64,000 bases of DNA from UBA2396 sp038042175 (GTDB lineage: Bacteria; Planctomycetota; Phycisphaerae; Phycisphaerales; UBA1924): contig CAYHQQ010000009.1 of NCBI GenBank assembly GCA_964358855.1, forward strand, positions 1 through 64,000, written 5' to 3'. Positions 23,949-32,700 of the stretch are shown here, piece by piece. The number at the start of each line of letters is the position of its first letter. The stretch's first letter is position 1. A model generated the notes under the pieces. The model was not told the DNA's origin. It did not search any database and saw nothing but the letters and a program-made list of their open reading frames with translations. Made by a program: the position numbers and the translations under genes.

Positions 23949-25079
23949 ATGAGCATCCAAGCTGTTGTCAACGGCGTGCGCAAATTGGTTCGCGGGCGCG
24001 TTCCAAGAGGGCTGGTTTGGAACGCAGTGGCGGTCGGCGTCGCGGGCGTTGCTTTCCCCGCGCTCGGCCAGGCGACGCTGATCCACTCGTATCCCTTCAA
24101 CTCAGACGTGACCGACACCGTCGGATCGGCGAACGGCACACTCGTCGGCGGGGCAACAGTCCTGGACGGATACCTGTCGCTCCAGGCGGCGCAGCAGCAG
24201 TACGTTCAGTTCGCCGAGAATCTGGTTCCGCAGAGCGGGAGCATTTCGGTCTCGCTTCTCGCCCGCGCCCAGACGCTGCCCGACAACCATTTCGAACTCA
24301 TCTCGCAGGGCCACAGCGGCGGTTGCGGCTTCTACATCGGTGGGGATCCGAGCCACAACATTCGCGTCGGTGACCCATGGTACATCACCGAGGAGCCCTA
24401 CCCGTCCGACGGCGAGTGGCACCACTTCGTCGTCACCGTGAACGAAGCGGAGTCAATGACGCGGCTGTACATCGATGGAACGCTACTGCGGGAGCGCGCC
24501 GGCGATTTCTGCCGCAACTCGGCGACATTCACACGCCTGGGAAAGCAGTTCGAGCCGTACGCGGAGTATTTCAACGGCGCCATCGATGACGTCAACATTT
24601 ACACCGGTGTTCTGACGCCGGCCGAGATCGCCGGGCTGACCTTCTGCGCCCTGCATCTGATTCCCCAGCAGCCCGTCGGGCGCACCGTCTGCGCGTCTGG
24701 CAGCGCCACACTCTCCATCACCGACTTCGGCTCCGATGACTTCACCTACCAGTGGCGAAGGGACACCACGCCGATCAACGCCGGCGCCAACCCTTCGGCG
24801 GCCACTCCGACGCTGACGCTGACCAATATCCAGTCCTTCGACGAAGGGCTGTACGACTGCGTCGTCACCAACGCCTGCCTCAGCATCGCGAGCGAGGGGG
24901 CGCAGTTGATCGTCTGTGCCTCCGACTACGACTGCGATGGAACCCCGGACTTCTTCGACTACGACGCGTTCGTCGTCGCGTTCGAAACGGGCGACACCAG
25001 GGCCGACTTCGACGGAGATGGCTCCATCGACTTCTTCGATTACGACGCGTTTGTGGTCGCGTTTGAGGCTGGGTGCTGA
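23949..25079 (+). CDS. LamG/Ig-like GC-dockerin secreted protein
   Basis: A 376-residue protein. After a long signal peptide (ending near PALGQA, about residue 40) comes a concanavalin/LamG-type lectin domain (about 45-235; YPFNSDVTDTVGSANGTL, GEWHHFVVTV, FNGAIDDVNIYTGVL), a single Ig-like domain (about 245-325; YQWRRDTTPI, DEGLYDCVV), and the double EF-hand tail ending FEAGC. The first EF-hand has DYDCDGTPD. It lies 55 bp after the previous GC-dockerin gene on the same strand, so the two are probably co-transcribed. It is likely a cell-surface or secreted carbohydrate-binding protein. Confidence 0.85.
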   Translation: MSIQAVVNGVRKLVRGRVPRGLVWNAVAVGVAGVAFPALGQATLIHSYPFNSDVTDTVGSANGTLVGGATVLDGYLSLQAAQQQYVQFAENLVPQSGSISVSLLARAQTLPDNHFELISQGHSGGCGFYIGGDPSHNIRVGDPWYITEEPYPSDGEWHHFVVTVNEAESMTRLYIDGTLLRERAGDFCRNSATFTRLGKQFEPYAEYFNGAIDDVNIYTGVLTPAEIAGLTFCALHLIPQQPVGRTVCASGSATLSITDFGSDDFTYQWRRDTTPINAGANPSAATPTLTLTNIQSFDEGLYDCVVTNACLSIASEGAQLIVCASDYDCDGTPDFFDYDAFVVAFETGDTRADFDGDGSIDFFDYDAFVVAFEAGC

Positions 25080-25163
25080 GACAGAAGAACTGGGCACGAG
25101 CGGAGAAGCCGAGGCTTCGCGGGCTCAGCCTCGGCGTGGGATTGCCTATTGGCAAGAAGGGTC

Positions 25164-26666
25164 TCAGGCCGGCGCGTACATCTCATCGAGCACCGCCCGC
25201 CAGTCGGCGTCGCTCTTGACGCCGATGAAGCGAAGACGCGCTTCGTTCGTGCGCGGATGGTGAGTCGCAAATCGGATGCCGAACTTGCGCATCAGTTTGC
25301 TCGTGTGCTCCTCGCCCTGGCGCATGCCGTGGTTGACAGCCAGAAGCAGGCGGAAGTGGTCCTCCAGGACCGCCCGCTGTTCGGCGATGGTCGGAGGCGT
25401 CGGAGGACGCCCGGCCATCATGGCGCGGGCCTGGCGGAAGATCCAGGGGTTGCCGATGCACCCGCGGGCGACGGCGACCGCCGCCACGCCCGTGTACGCG
25501 ATCATGCGGAAAATGTCGGCGGCGTTCCAGATGTCGCCCGAGCCGAAGATCGGCATCCCCGCGTCGCCGCTCTGGCCCCGCTGCCGGCGCACGATGTCGC
25601 GAAGGAGATCCCAGCGGCTCGGGCCAACGTACTTCTGCATCACCGTCCGCGCGTGCACCGTCGCCCACGCGTAACCCATGGCGTGGGCCGCATCCAGAAT
25701 CGTGTGGATATTCTGAGCCATCTCGGGTGTGTCATCGAAGCTCCGCCGGAGCTTGACCGAGCACGGGATCGACGCGGGTACCGCCTCACGCACGGCCTCA
25801 AGGATTCGAATCGCCCCCTCGGGCTCGGCCAGCCAATGCCCGCCCCGCGCCTTCGCCTTGATCTTCTTCACCGGACACGCAAGATTCACGTCGATGCACT
25901 CGAAGGAGAGCTCCGGACCCAAAGTCCCCGACGCTCCACCGTGCTCTGGAGAGTCACTCGCGCCTCGGCGGGACTCAAGACTTCGCTCGCTCACGCTCGC
26001 GGCTCCGTCGAGCGACGCCATGTCGTTGATCTGATCGACCAGCGTCTCGCAGGTTTCTTCCTCAAAGTCGCCGCAAGACTCACCCAGGCCCTCGCTCGCG
26101 TCGAGCTCGGACATCGGAGGCAATTGCTCGCCCCCGGGCAGCCTCAGCGCCACTCGCGTCGACGGGAAGTATCCGCTCTTGTTCCCGTACGCCATCGTGC
26201 GGTAGAACTTCTCGCCCTGCTTGCCCTGCTCCGCGGCCTTCAGTGCCGCGGCGGACATCTCGCCGGGGTTGCTCCCCATGATCTGGCAGGCCAGGGGGTG
26301 ATCTTCCGGCCCGCTGGGAACGTTTTCGTGGAGTTCGCCCAGGTCGGCCTTGGCAAAGCCGCGCCCGCCCGCGAGCATGGTGCGGTCGAGCAGGGCCTCG
26401 GTGACGCAGAACGGACAGCCGTGGCGCCTCGCGATGATCCGCATGGCGGCATCGGAATACCCGGCGAGCCCGGCCTGGAAGAACGGCGCATCAAAGCCTG
26501 GAACAGCCCGCTGGATCAGACTCGCCTGCGTCCCCGGACGCCCACCACCAGCCCAGATCTCGGCGAGTTCCTGGGCCACCGTGTGCGCGTCGATGTTGTC
26601 CGAGCCGGGTGCGATGCCGGGGGTTGGAGCTGTGGCGTTGCTGGATTCGGGTTCGATGACGGACAC
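25164..26666 (-). CDS. dus: tRNA-dihydrouridine synthase family protein with a large insertion
   Basis: Flavoenzyme that reduces uridine in the D-loop of tRNA. Dus motifs are clear: QAGLAGYSDAAMR (64-76), CVTEALL, IDVNLACPVKKIK (258-270) with the catalytic Cys264, the HARTVMQKY region, and FGSGDIW plus VAVARGCIGNPWIF in the phosphate-binding part. It has 500 residues instead of about 320-350. The excess is an N-terminal extension of about 55 residues and an insertion of about 105 residues (142-254) between MSAAALKAA and FECIDVN, which carries a copy of the CGCTCGCTCACGCTCGCGG repeat. The GTG start at 26666 is the first available. Which Dus subtype (A/B/C) is unclear. Confidence 0.88.
   Translation of the reverse strand: MSVIEPESSNATAPTPGIAPGSDNIDAHTVAQELAEIWAGGGRPGTQASLIQRAVPGFDAPFFQAGLAGYSDAAMRIIARRHGCPFCVTEALLDRTMLAGGRGFAKADLGELHENVPSGPEDHPLACQIMGSNPGEMSAAALKAAEQGKQGEKFYRTMAYGNKSGYFPSTRVALRLPGGEQLPPMSELDASEGLGESCGDFEEETCETLVDQINDMASLDGAASVSERSLESRRGASDSPEHGGASGTLGPELSFECIDVNLACPVKKIKAKARGGHWLAEPEGAIRILEAVREAVPASIPCSVKLRRSFDDTPEMAQNIHTILDAAHAMGYAWATVHARTVMQKYVGPSRWDLLRDIVRRQRGQSGDAGMPIFGSGDIWNAADIFRMIAYTGVAAVAVARGCIGNPWIFRQARAMMAGRPPTPPTIAEQRAVLEDHFRLLLAVNHGMRQGEEHTSKLMRKFGIRFATHHPRTNEARLRFIGVKSDADWRAVLDEMYAPA
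25984..26005. repeat. Repeat word inside the dus coding region
   Basis: One half of the CGCTCGCTnACGCTCGCGG palindromic family lies in frame in dus (residues about 221-228). The other copies are at 8295, 9203, 26694-26772 and 43231-43284. Confidence 0.75.
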
Positions 26667-26693
26667 GCGGGATTATTGGCGTGGTGGCACGAC

Positions 26694-26772
26694 AAACGAG
26701 CCCCGAGCGTCAGCGAGCGGGTTCATTCGTGAGCGGTATCGGCACCCACTCGCTGACGCTCGGGGCTCGTTT
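26694..26772. repeat. 24-bp perfect inverted repeat between dus and the TonB-like gene
   Basis: Arms 26694-26717 and 26749-26772 are perfect reverse complements, built around GAGCCCCGAGCGTCAGCGAG, separated by 31 nt. The right arm ends in the stop codon region of the TonB-like gene (its TGA is at 26772-26774), so the element could serve as a transcript end for it. It belongs to the same sequence family as the repeats in dus and tgt. Confidence 0.85.
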
Positions 26773-28139
26773 CACCGCAGCAGAATCCGTACGCGAATGG
26801 TGATCACGCCATTGGGCTTCTCACGCTGGAGCTTGGTGAGCAGCTCGCCCGAGATTGTCCACTCGTGCATCGCATGGTCGATGGGGTCGTCCCAGTCCTT
26901 GCGACCCGTCGACTTGAGGAACTCGACGCGAACCGCCTTGCCCTTGGCGTTGAACGCGATCTCGACCGTCGGGTTCAACGGGTTGCCCGTGATCAGCGCG
27001 ACATCGCTGATCACCGGGTTGGTCGTCTGAACCTCCAGGCCCTTGATCGCCAGGGGTTTGCCGGCCTCAAACTTGAGCGTCTCGTTGATCGAGTACGGAT
27101 TGGACTCCTTGTTGGACTTCTCGCCCTGGGGCTTGCTTTCGAGGCCGGGGATCGGAGTTCCCAGTGGCGCCGAGGTCGTCGTCGGCGCCGGCGAAGGGGG
27201 CTTGCTCGGCGCGACAACTGGGGTTGCGGCCTTAGGCGTCGGCTCCTCGCCTTGCGTGCCCGTGCTGTCGCTCGGCTTGGTCTGCGTCAGTTCTTCCGCG
27301 CCCGTGCCGGGCATGGGAACCCACACGACACCGATCGACGGCATCACACGCATGACCTGCCCGAACGCCTCGGCTGCAATCTCACTCGCCTGGATCGCCG
27401 GTGCGATGAGTTGTTCAACCTCGGCGACAGTCACGCCGCGATCGGGAACGGGTGCGGCGGCGGGCGCGGTTGATGCGTCCGTTGCTTCGGAAGCAGAGTC
27501 GAGCGGCTTGGCCGGTGTTGCTTCGCTCGGGCTCGACGCGGCGTCAGGCGTGGGGGCCTGATCGGGAATTGGCACGAGAAGAGATGTTGCTTGCTGATCG
27601 CTCGCGCTGGCTTCCTCGGTGGGCGTTTCAGACGGCGTCATGGAGCCGTCGTCGGTCCCCTTGGGCCTTTCAACGCCCGGCGCGGCGCTCTCGGCCTTTG
27701 AGAGCGCGGGCTGATCGACCTCCGAGTGCGGGGCCGAATGTGGGGTGGCCACGGCCTCGCCCAGGAACGCCTGTGCCTCCTTCGCTTCCGACTCGGCGAT
27801 GCCGAGTCTCAGGTCGGCGGTTGGCGGAGGAGGCGGGGGCGGTGGGGGTGGGGGTGCGATCTCGGGTGGCTTGGGAGCCGGCTCGGGCGGAACCGTGGCT
27901 TTCACCGGCTCCGCGGGCGGAATCGGGTCGGTTGGTGTCGGTACGGGCTCGGCGGGAGGGGGGAGGAGGGGATCGAGCGCGAGTGGAACTTCGAGATCCC
28001 GCCGGGCGTCAAATCTCGCCACCGGGGATACCGGGGTGGGGGCGGGGGTGGTCGCGAGCCACGTGCCCACGCCGACGTGCGCGGCGAGACTGACAAGGAT
28101 TCCCAAAGCGAGCGGGAGATTGGCGTGCCCGTGGGTCAT
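26772..28139 (-). CDS. TonB-like proline-rich inner-membrane protein
   Basis: A 455-residue protein with a single N-terminal membrane helix (about 9-29), a long Pro/Ala/Glu-rich periplasmic region including a run of ten or more prolines (about 96-107), and a C-terminal domain (about 360-455) with the pattern of TonB/TolA-type ends: VEIAFNAKGKAVRVEFLKSTG and a terminal strand ITIRVRILL. The likely role is transmission of proton-motive force to an outer-membrane transporter, or a structural span of the periplasm. No exbB/exbD or receptor gene is adjacent. The ATG at 28139 is well placed. It could also be an unrelated protein with a TonB-like layout. Confidence 0.6.
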   Translation of the reverse strand: MTHGHANLPLALGILVSLAAHVGVGTWLATTPAPTPVSPVARFDARRDLEVPLALDPLLPPPAEPVPTPTDPIPPAEPVKATVPPEPAPKPPEIAPPPPPPPPPPPTADLRLGIAESEAKEAQAFLGEAVATPHSAPHSEVDQPALSKAESAAPGVERPKGTDDGSMTPSETPTEEASASDQQATSLLVPIPDQAPTPDAASSPSEATPAKPLDSASEATDASTAPAAAPVPDRGVTVAEVEQLIAPAIQASEIAAEAFGQVMRVMPSIGVVWVPMPGTGAEELTQTKPSDSTGTQGEEPTPKAATPVVAPSKPPSPAPTTTSAPLGTPIPGLESKPQGEKSNKESNPYSINETLKFEAGKPLAIKGLEVQTTNPVISDVALITGNPLNPTVEIAFNAKGKAVRVEFLKSTGRKDWDDPIDHAMHEWTISGELLTKLQREKPNGVITIRVRILLR

Positions 28140-28287
28140 TTGATGATGAAAAGTATTCCGCGAAATGAATCCGGGCCGACAGGTACAGGTACGATTACCA
28201 AAACAGGTCCCCTAACCTTTATACGCCCCCCGGCTGCCCAGCGGACGTGTCCGCGGGCTCGGGCCCGGCAAGATTTCGGAGAATCTC

Positions 28288-29502
28288 ATGGACTGCATGA
28301 AACGACTGGTCTCTCGCTCCCTCATTTCGACGATGGCCGCGATCGCAGGAATTGCGCTTGCCCCGGCGGCCTTCGCCCAGGATAAGGCGACGCCCGCGAC
28401 CAAGCCCACCGAGGTGAAGTCCACCAAGACAACCGAGCCGGAGACCAAGGTCAAGGCCAAGAAGCTCACGCTGGGCGACGATGCCCCGGCGCTCAAGGTC
28501 GAGAAGTTCGTCAAGGGCGAGGAGATCAAGAAGTTCGAGAAGGGTCACGTGTACGTCGTTGAGTTCTGGGCGACGTGGTGCGGCCCGTGCATCGCCGGCA
28601 TGCCCCACCTCAGCGAGGTCCAGGAGAAGTTCAAGGACAAGAAGGTCCACGTCATCGGCGTGGACGTGTGGGAGCGTCCCTACTCCGCCGACACCTTCGA
28701 CAAGGTCTCCAAATTCGTCGAGACCCAGGGTGACAGGATGAAGTACACCGTCGCCTACGACGGCGAGTCCAAGACGATGGACACCGCCTACATGGCGGCC
28801 GCGGGCAAGAACGGCATCCCGTGCGCGTTCATCGTCAACGGCGACGGGAAGATCGCGTACATCGGGCACCCCGGCCAGGCCGCGTTCGAGGACACGATCC
28901 AGCAGATCGTCGACGGCAAGTTCGACATGAAGAGTGCGGCCGAGAAGGCCTCCAAGTCGGCGGAGAACGAGCAGAAGACCGCCGCGATCAACAAGAAGAT
29001 CGGCGAGCTCGTCCGGGCCGACAAGTGGGACGAGGCGTTTGTCGAGATGGACAAGCTCGTCGCCATCGACCCCGAGATGGTCGTCCAGGTGGGCATGACC
29101 AAGTTCAACCACTACATGGACGTGAAGAAGTCGACCGAGGCCTACAAGGTCGCGACCGACCTGATCGAGGGCAAGGGCAAGGACAACGCCCAGCTGCTCA
29201 ACGCCATCGCGTGGACGATCGTCGATCCCGAGAAGAGCGTTGAGAAGCCCGATCTCGACGTCGCGATGAAGGCCGCGGCCCGCGCGGTCGAGGTGACCAA
29301 GAGCAAGGACGCGGCGGTTCTCGACACGCTGGCCCGCGTGTACTGGCTGAAGAAGGACAAGGCCAAGGCCGTCGAGATCCAGACCAAGGCGGTCGCGATC
29401 TGCAAGGACGACCAGATGAAGGAAGAGCTCGAGGAGCGCCTTGGCGAGTACAAGGGCGAGAAGAACACCAAGAGCGACAAGGACGAGATGGACAAGAAGT
29501 AA
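28288..29502 (+). CDS. Secreted thioredoxin-fold (TlpA/ResA-like) protein with helical C-terminal half
   Basis: A 404-residue protein with a signal peptide (cleavage expected after AFA, residue 30), a Lys/Thr-rich linker, and a thioredoxin-fold domain (about 60-215) whose active site is FWATWCGPC (93-101) with cis-Pro region NGIPCAFIV. The C-terminal 190 residues are Lys/Glu/Asp/Ala-rich helices suggestive of TPR-type repeats. Probable role: thiol-disulfide exchange in the periplasm, perhaps for disulfides of the many Cys-containing secreted proteins. The ATG at 28288 or 28297 may be used. Terminator-like hairpin downstream. Confidence 0.88.
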   Translation: MDCMKRLVSRSLISTMAAIAGIALAPAAFAQDKATPATKPTEVKSTKTTEPETKVKAKKLTLGDDAPALKVEKFVKGEEIKKFEKGHVYVVEFWATWCGPCIAGMPHLSEVQEKFKDKKVHVIGVDVWERPYSADTFDKVSKFVETQGDRMKYTVAYDGESKTMDTAYMAAAGKNGIPCAFIVNGDGKIAYIGHPGQAAFEDTIQQIVDGKFDMKSAAEKASKSAENEQKTAAINKKIGELVRADKWDEAFVEMDKLVAIDPEMVVQVGMTKFNHYMDVKKSTEAYKVATDLIEGKGKDNAQLLNAIAWTIVDPEKSVEKPDLDVAMKAAARAVEVTKSKDAAVLDTLARVYWLKKDKAKAVEIQTKAVAICKDDQMKEELEERLGEYKGEKNTKSDKDEMDKK

Positions 29503-29539
29503 GCGTCCCGCCCGCGATTGAATCCAGGTTTGTTTCCCA

Positions 29540-29565
29540 ACGGGGCCGGCATCTGCCGGCCCCGT
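29540..29565 (+). terminator. Strong hairpin after the thioredoxin-fold gene
   Basis: Ten-bp stem ACGGGGCCGG/CCGGCCCCGT around CATCTG, 37 bp after the stop codon. Downstream sequence (CGTCGTTT) is only weakly T-rich. Confidence 0.75.
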
Positions 29566-29575
29566 CGTCGTTTGG

Positions 29576-29774
29576 AAATGCGAACGCGAAGACGCGGAGG
29601 GGAGCGGAGGGAGACGGAAAAGGGCGATGAACGCAACAAGCGCGGAATGAGACACAGAGGAGCGGGCGGTGGAAAGACATGGGACATTGGAACTCGGAGA
29701 TTGGGGGCTTTGGATTCTTCCCCACTTCCCCCTCCGCGGACTCCGCTCCTCTTCGCGTCTTCGCGTTCGCATTT
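29576..29774. repeat. 21-bp inverted repeat flanking an intergenic segment
   Basis: ATGCGAACGCGAAGACGCG (29577-29595) recurs as reverse complement in 29754-29774, with GGAGGGGAGCGGAG-like extensions on the inner side. The enclosed ~157 bp has no gene. The element lies between the thioredoxin-fold gene and the convergent hrpA. Confidence 0.7.
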
Positions 29775-29784
29775 GTCTCGTGCT

Positions 29785-32700
29785 TCAGACGAGTTCTGCC
29801 CAAGCCCTTTCCAGGCGTTTGACCGAGACGGGCACGGGCGTGCCGAGCTCCTGCGTGAAGAGTGAGACGCGGAGTTCCTCCAGAAGCCACTTGAAGTCGT
29901 CCAGCCCGGGGTCGGGGCGCCCCGTTTTGTTGCGTGCATCAAGTCGCAGGAGGTAGTTTCGCCAGAGCGAGGCCATCTCGCCCATGAAGCGGGCATCGCG
30001 GTCCACGCCCGAGGTCTGCAGCTTGCCCAGACGCACCACCGCCGATTGCAGGTAGCGCGGCAGGTCCTTGAGGTGCTCGTAGGGCGTGGCCGCCAGCGAG
30101 CCCTTGTGGACCAGGAGAACCAGCTGTAGCCGGATGTCCGCGGCGGCGGCGGCCCAGGCGGGAGGAACTTGGCCGGCGAGCCGGAACTGGAGTTGCTGGT
30201 GCAGGGCCAGGACCTTGGAGACGATGTCGCCCGCCTCGAAAACCGCGTCGCGGATCGTGTTCCAGCGATCGCGGAGTCGCGCGACGAATTGCTCGCGGTT
30301 GCGGGGGAGTGTGTCGGCACCCGACATGAAGACGCGATCGGCGACGATGGAAGTCAGCTCGTCCTTGAGCTCCGCGGCCGAGCCCAGCGTGGCGTAGAGC
30401 GTGGCCATGCGGTTGAGCTCGGAGACCAGACGCAGGGCGTGGTCCAGCTCGTCCCTGGCGGCCAGGATGAAGAGGCGGCGGATGCCTGCGCGGTTGGCCT
30501 CGGCCGCGGCGCGGGGTGATTCGAGCACCTCCAGCGAGGCGTGCGTGCGACGATCGACCAGCGCCGGGTAGCCCGCCAGAATGGTCTTGCCCTGGGGAAG
30601 ATTCACGCGCTCGGGTAGCTCGCCGAAGTTCCAGTCGGTGATGCGGTCCTTGGAGAGCGTCTTGCCCGCGGCGTTCACAAAGCTCTGGCGGGCGCGGTCG
30701 CCGTGCTCTTTGAGCAGGGTGTAAAGGTCGCGATCGGAGCCAACGAGTTCGCCTTTGTCATCGACGACGCGGATGAGGAAGCGGAGGTGGCGGGGGACGC
30801 CGTCGAGGCGCATGGCGTCGCGGGGGATGTTGATGCGGGCGAGTGTGCGGACCGAGTTGATGACGGCGTCGAGCAGCGGGCCCTTGCCGAATGGGATTGA
30901 TGCGGCAACTTTCACGGCCAGAGCCTGGGTGTCGCCCAGATCCTTGCGCAGGGCCTTGGGAAGTGTGTCGAGGAGGGCGGCGACTTTGGCGGGAAGCAGT
31001 CCGGGGATCAGCCACTCGAGTGTCTGCGGATCGAGTTGGTGTAGCGTCTGCAGCGGCACGGTGATGGTGACGCCGTCGTCGGGCTTGGTCGTGTCGTACT
31101 TGTACTGAAGGTTGAGGCGGGTGCCAAAGGTCTCGAGCTTGTCGGGAAATTGGTCGGGCGAGATCTCGTGGGCGGCCTTGGGCGTGAGATCCGCCTCGGA
31201 CATGAACAGGACCTTGGCGCTCGCACGCTCGGCGTGCTTGCGCCACATGTCGAGGGAAACGGTGCTGTAGATGTCCGGGGGCAGACGTTTGTCGTAGAAC
31301 TCGAAGACCAGTCGCGGATCGACCGCGATGTCGGCGCGACGGGCGCGCTCGGAGAGGTTCTTGAGGTAGGTGACCAGATCACGGTTGTGCCGCCAGAAGG
31401 GCGCGGGCGAGACGAGCTGCTCGTCGACCAGCGCGAGCTGGATGAAGATCTCGCGGGCGGCGGGGGGGTCGATGGGGCCGAAGTGCACGCGGCGACGGCT
31501 CACAAGTTCGAGGCCAAGAAGCGTGACCTTCTCGTACGCGAAGACCTGGCCCGCGTCCTTGTCCCAGTGGGGTTCCGTGTGCGTGCGCTTGATCAGGTGG
31601 GCGGCCAGTCGCTCGACCCACGCGGGGTCGATCCTGGCAACCTCGCGGGCGTACAGCTTGGTCGTCTGCACAAGCTCGGCGGCCATGACGAACTGCGGGC
31701 CTTTGCGAAAGAGCGAGGAACCCGGGAAGATGTGGAATCGGGTGTTGCGACACCCGGTGTAGCCGCCCTCTTCGTGCTTCTTGCCCAGATTGCACAGAAG
31801 GCCGGTGAGCATCGCGCGGTGGACGGCGTCCTTTTCGGCGGGGAGCGTGTTGGCCTTGAGGTCCAGCGTGGTCGCCAGTCGCGAGAGCTGCTCATGGGTC
31901 GAGGACCACTCGCGGACTTTCATCCAGTTGATGAAGTTCTGGTGGCACCACTTGCGGAGCTTGCCGCTGGACAGCTCGGCCTCCAGACGCCGGAACTCGC
32001 GCCACAGGTTGAGCAGGCCGATGAAGTCGCTGTCGGGGTCGTCGAACTGGGCGTGGGCCTCGTCGGCCTTGTCGGCCATTTCCATCGGGCGGTCGCGCGG
32101 GTCCTCGACTGACAGGGCACTGGCGATGACCAAGAGCTCGGCGAGGCAGTGCTCGTCGTGGCCCGCGAGGATCATGCGGGCGATGCGCGGGTCGACGGGG
32201 AGCTTGGCGAGCTTGTGCCCCAGGGGCGTGAGCTTGTTCTCGTCGTCCATCGCGCCCAGCTCGCGCAGCGTGTCGTAGCCGTCGCGGATCTGACGCCCGT
32301 CGGGCGGGTCCAGGAACGGGAAATTCTCGGGGTTGCCCAGGCCAAGCGCGATCATCTGAAGGATGACGCTGGCGAGGTTGGTGCGCTGGATCTCGGGGTC
32401 GGTGAAGGCGTCGCGCCCGTCGAAATCGCTCTGGCTGTAGAGGCGGACGGCGATGCCCGGGCCAAGTCGCCCGCAGCGGCCCGAACGCTGGTTGGCCGAA
32501 GCCTTGCTGATGGCCTCGACGGGCAGACGCTGGACCTTGGTGCCGGTGGAGTAGCGGGAGATGCGGGCGAGGCCCGCATCGATCACCGAGCGGATGCCCG
32601 GAACGGTGAGGCTGGTCTCGGCCACGTTGGTGGAGAGCACGACACGCCGCGTGGTGTGGTTGGCGAAGACACGTTCCTGCTCGGCGGCCGAGAGGCGGGC

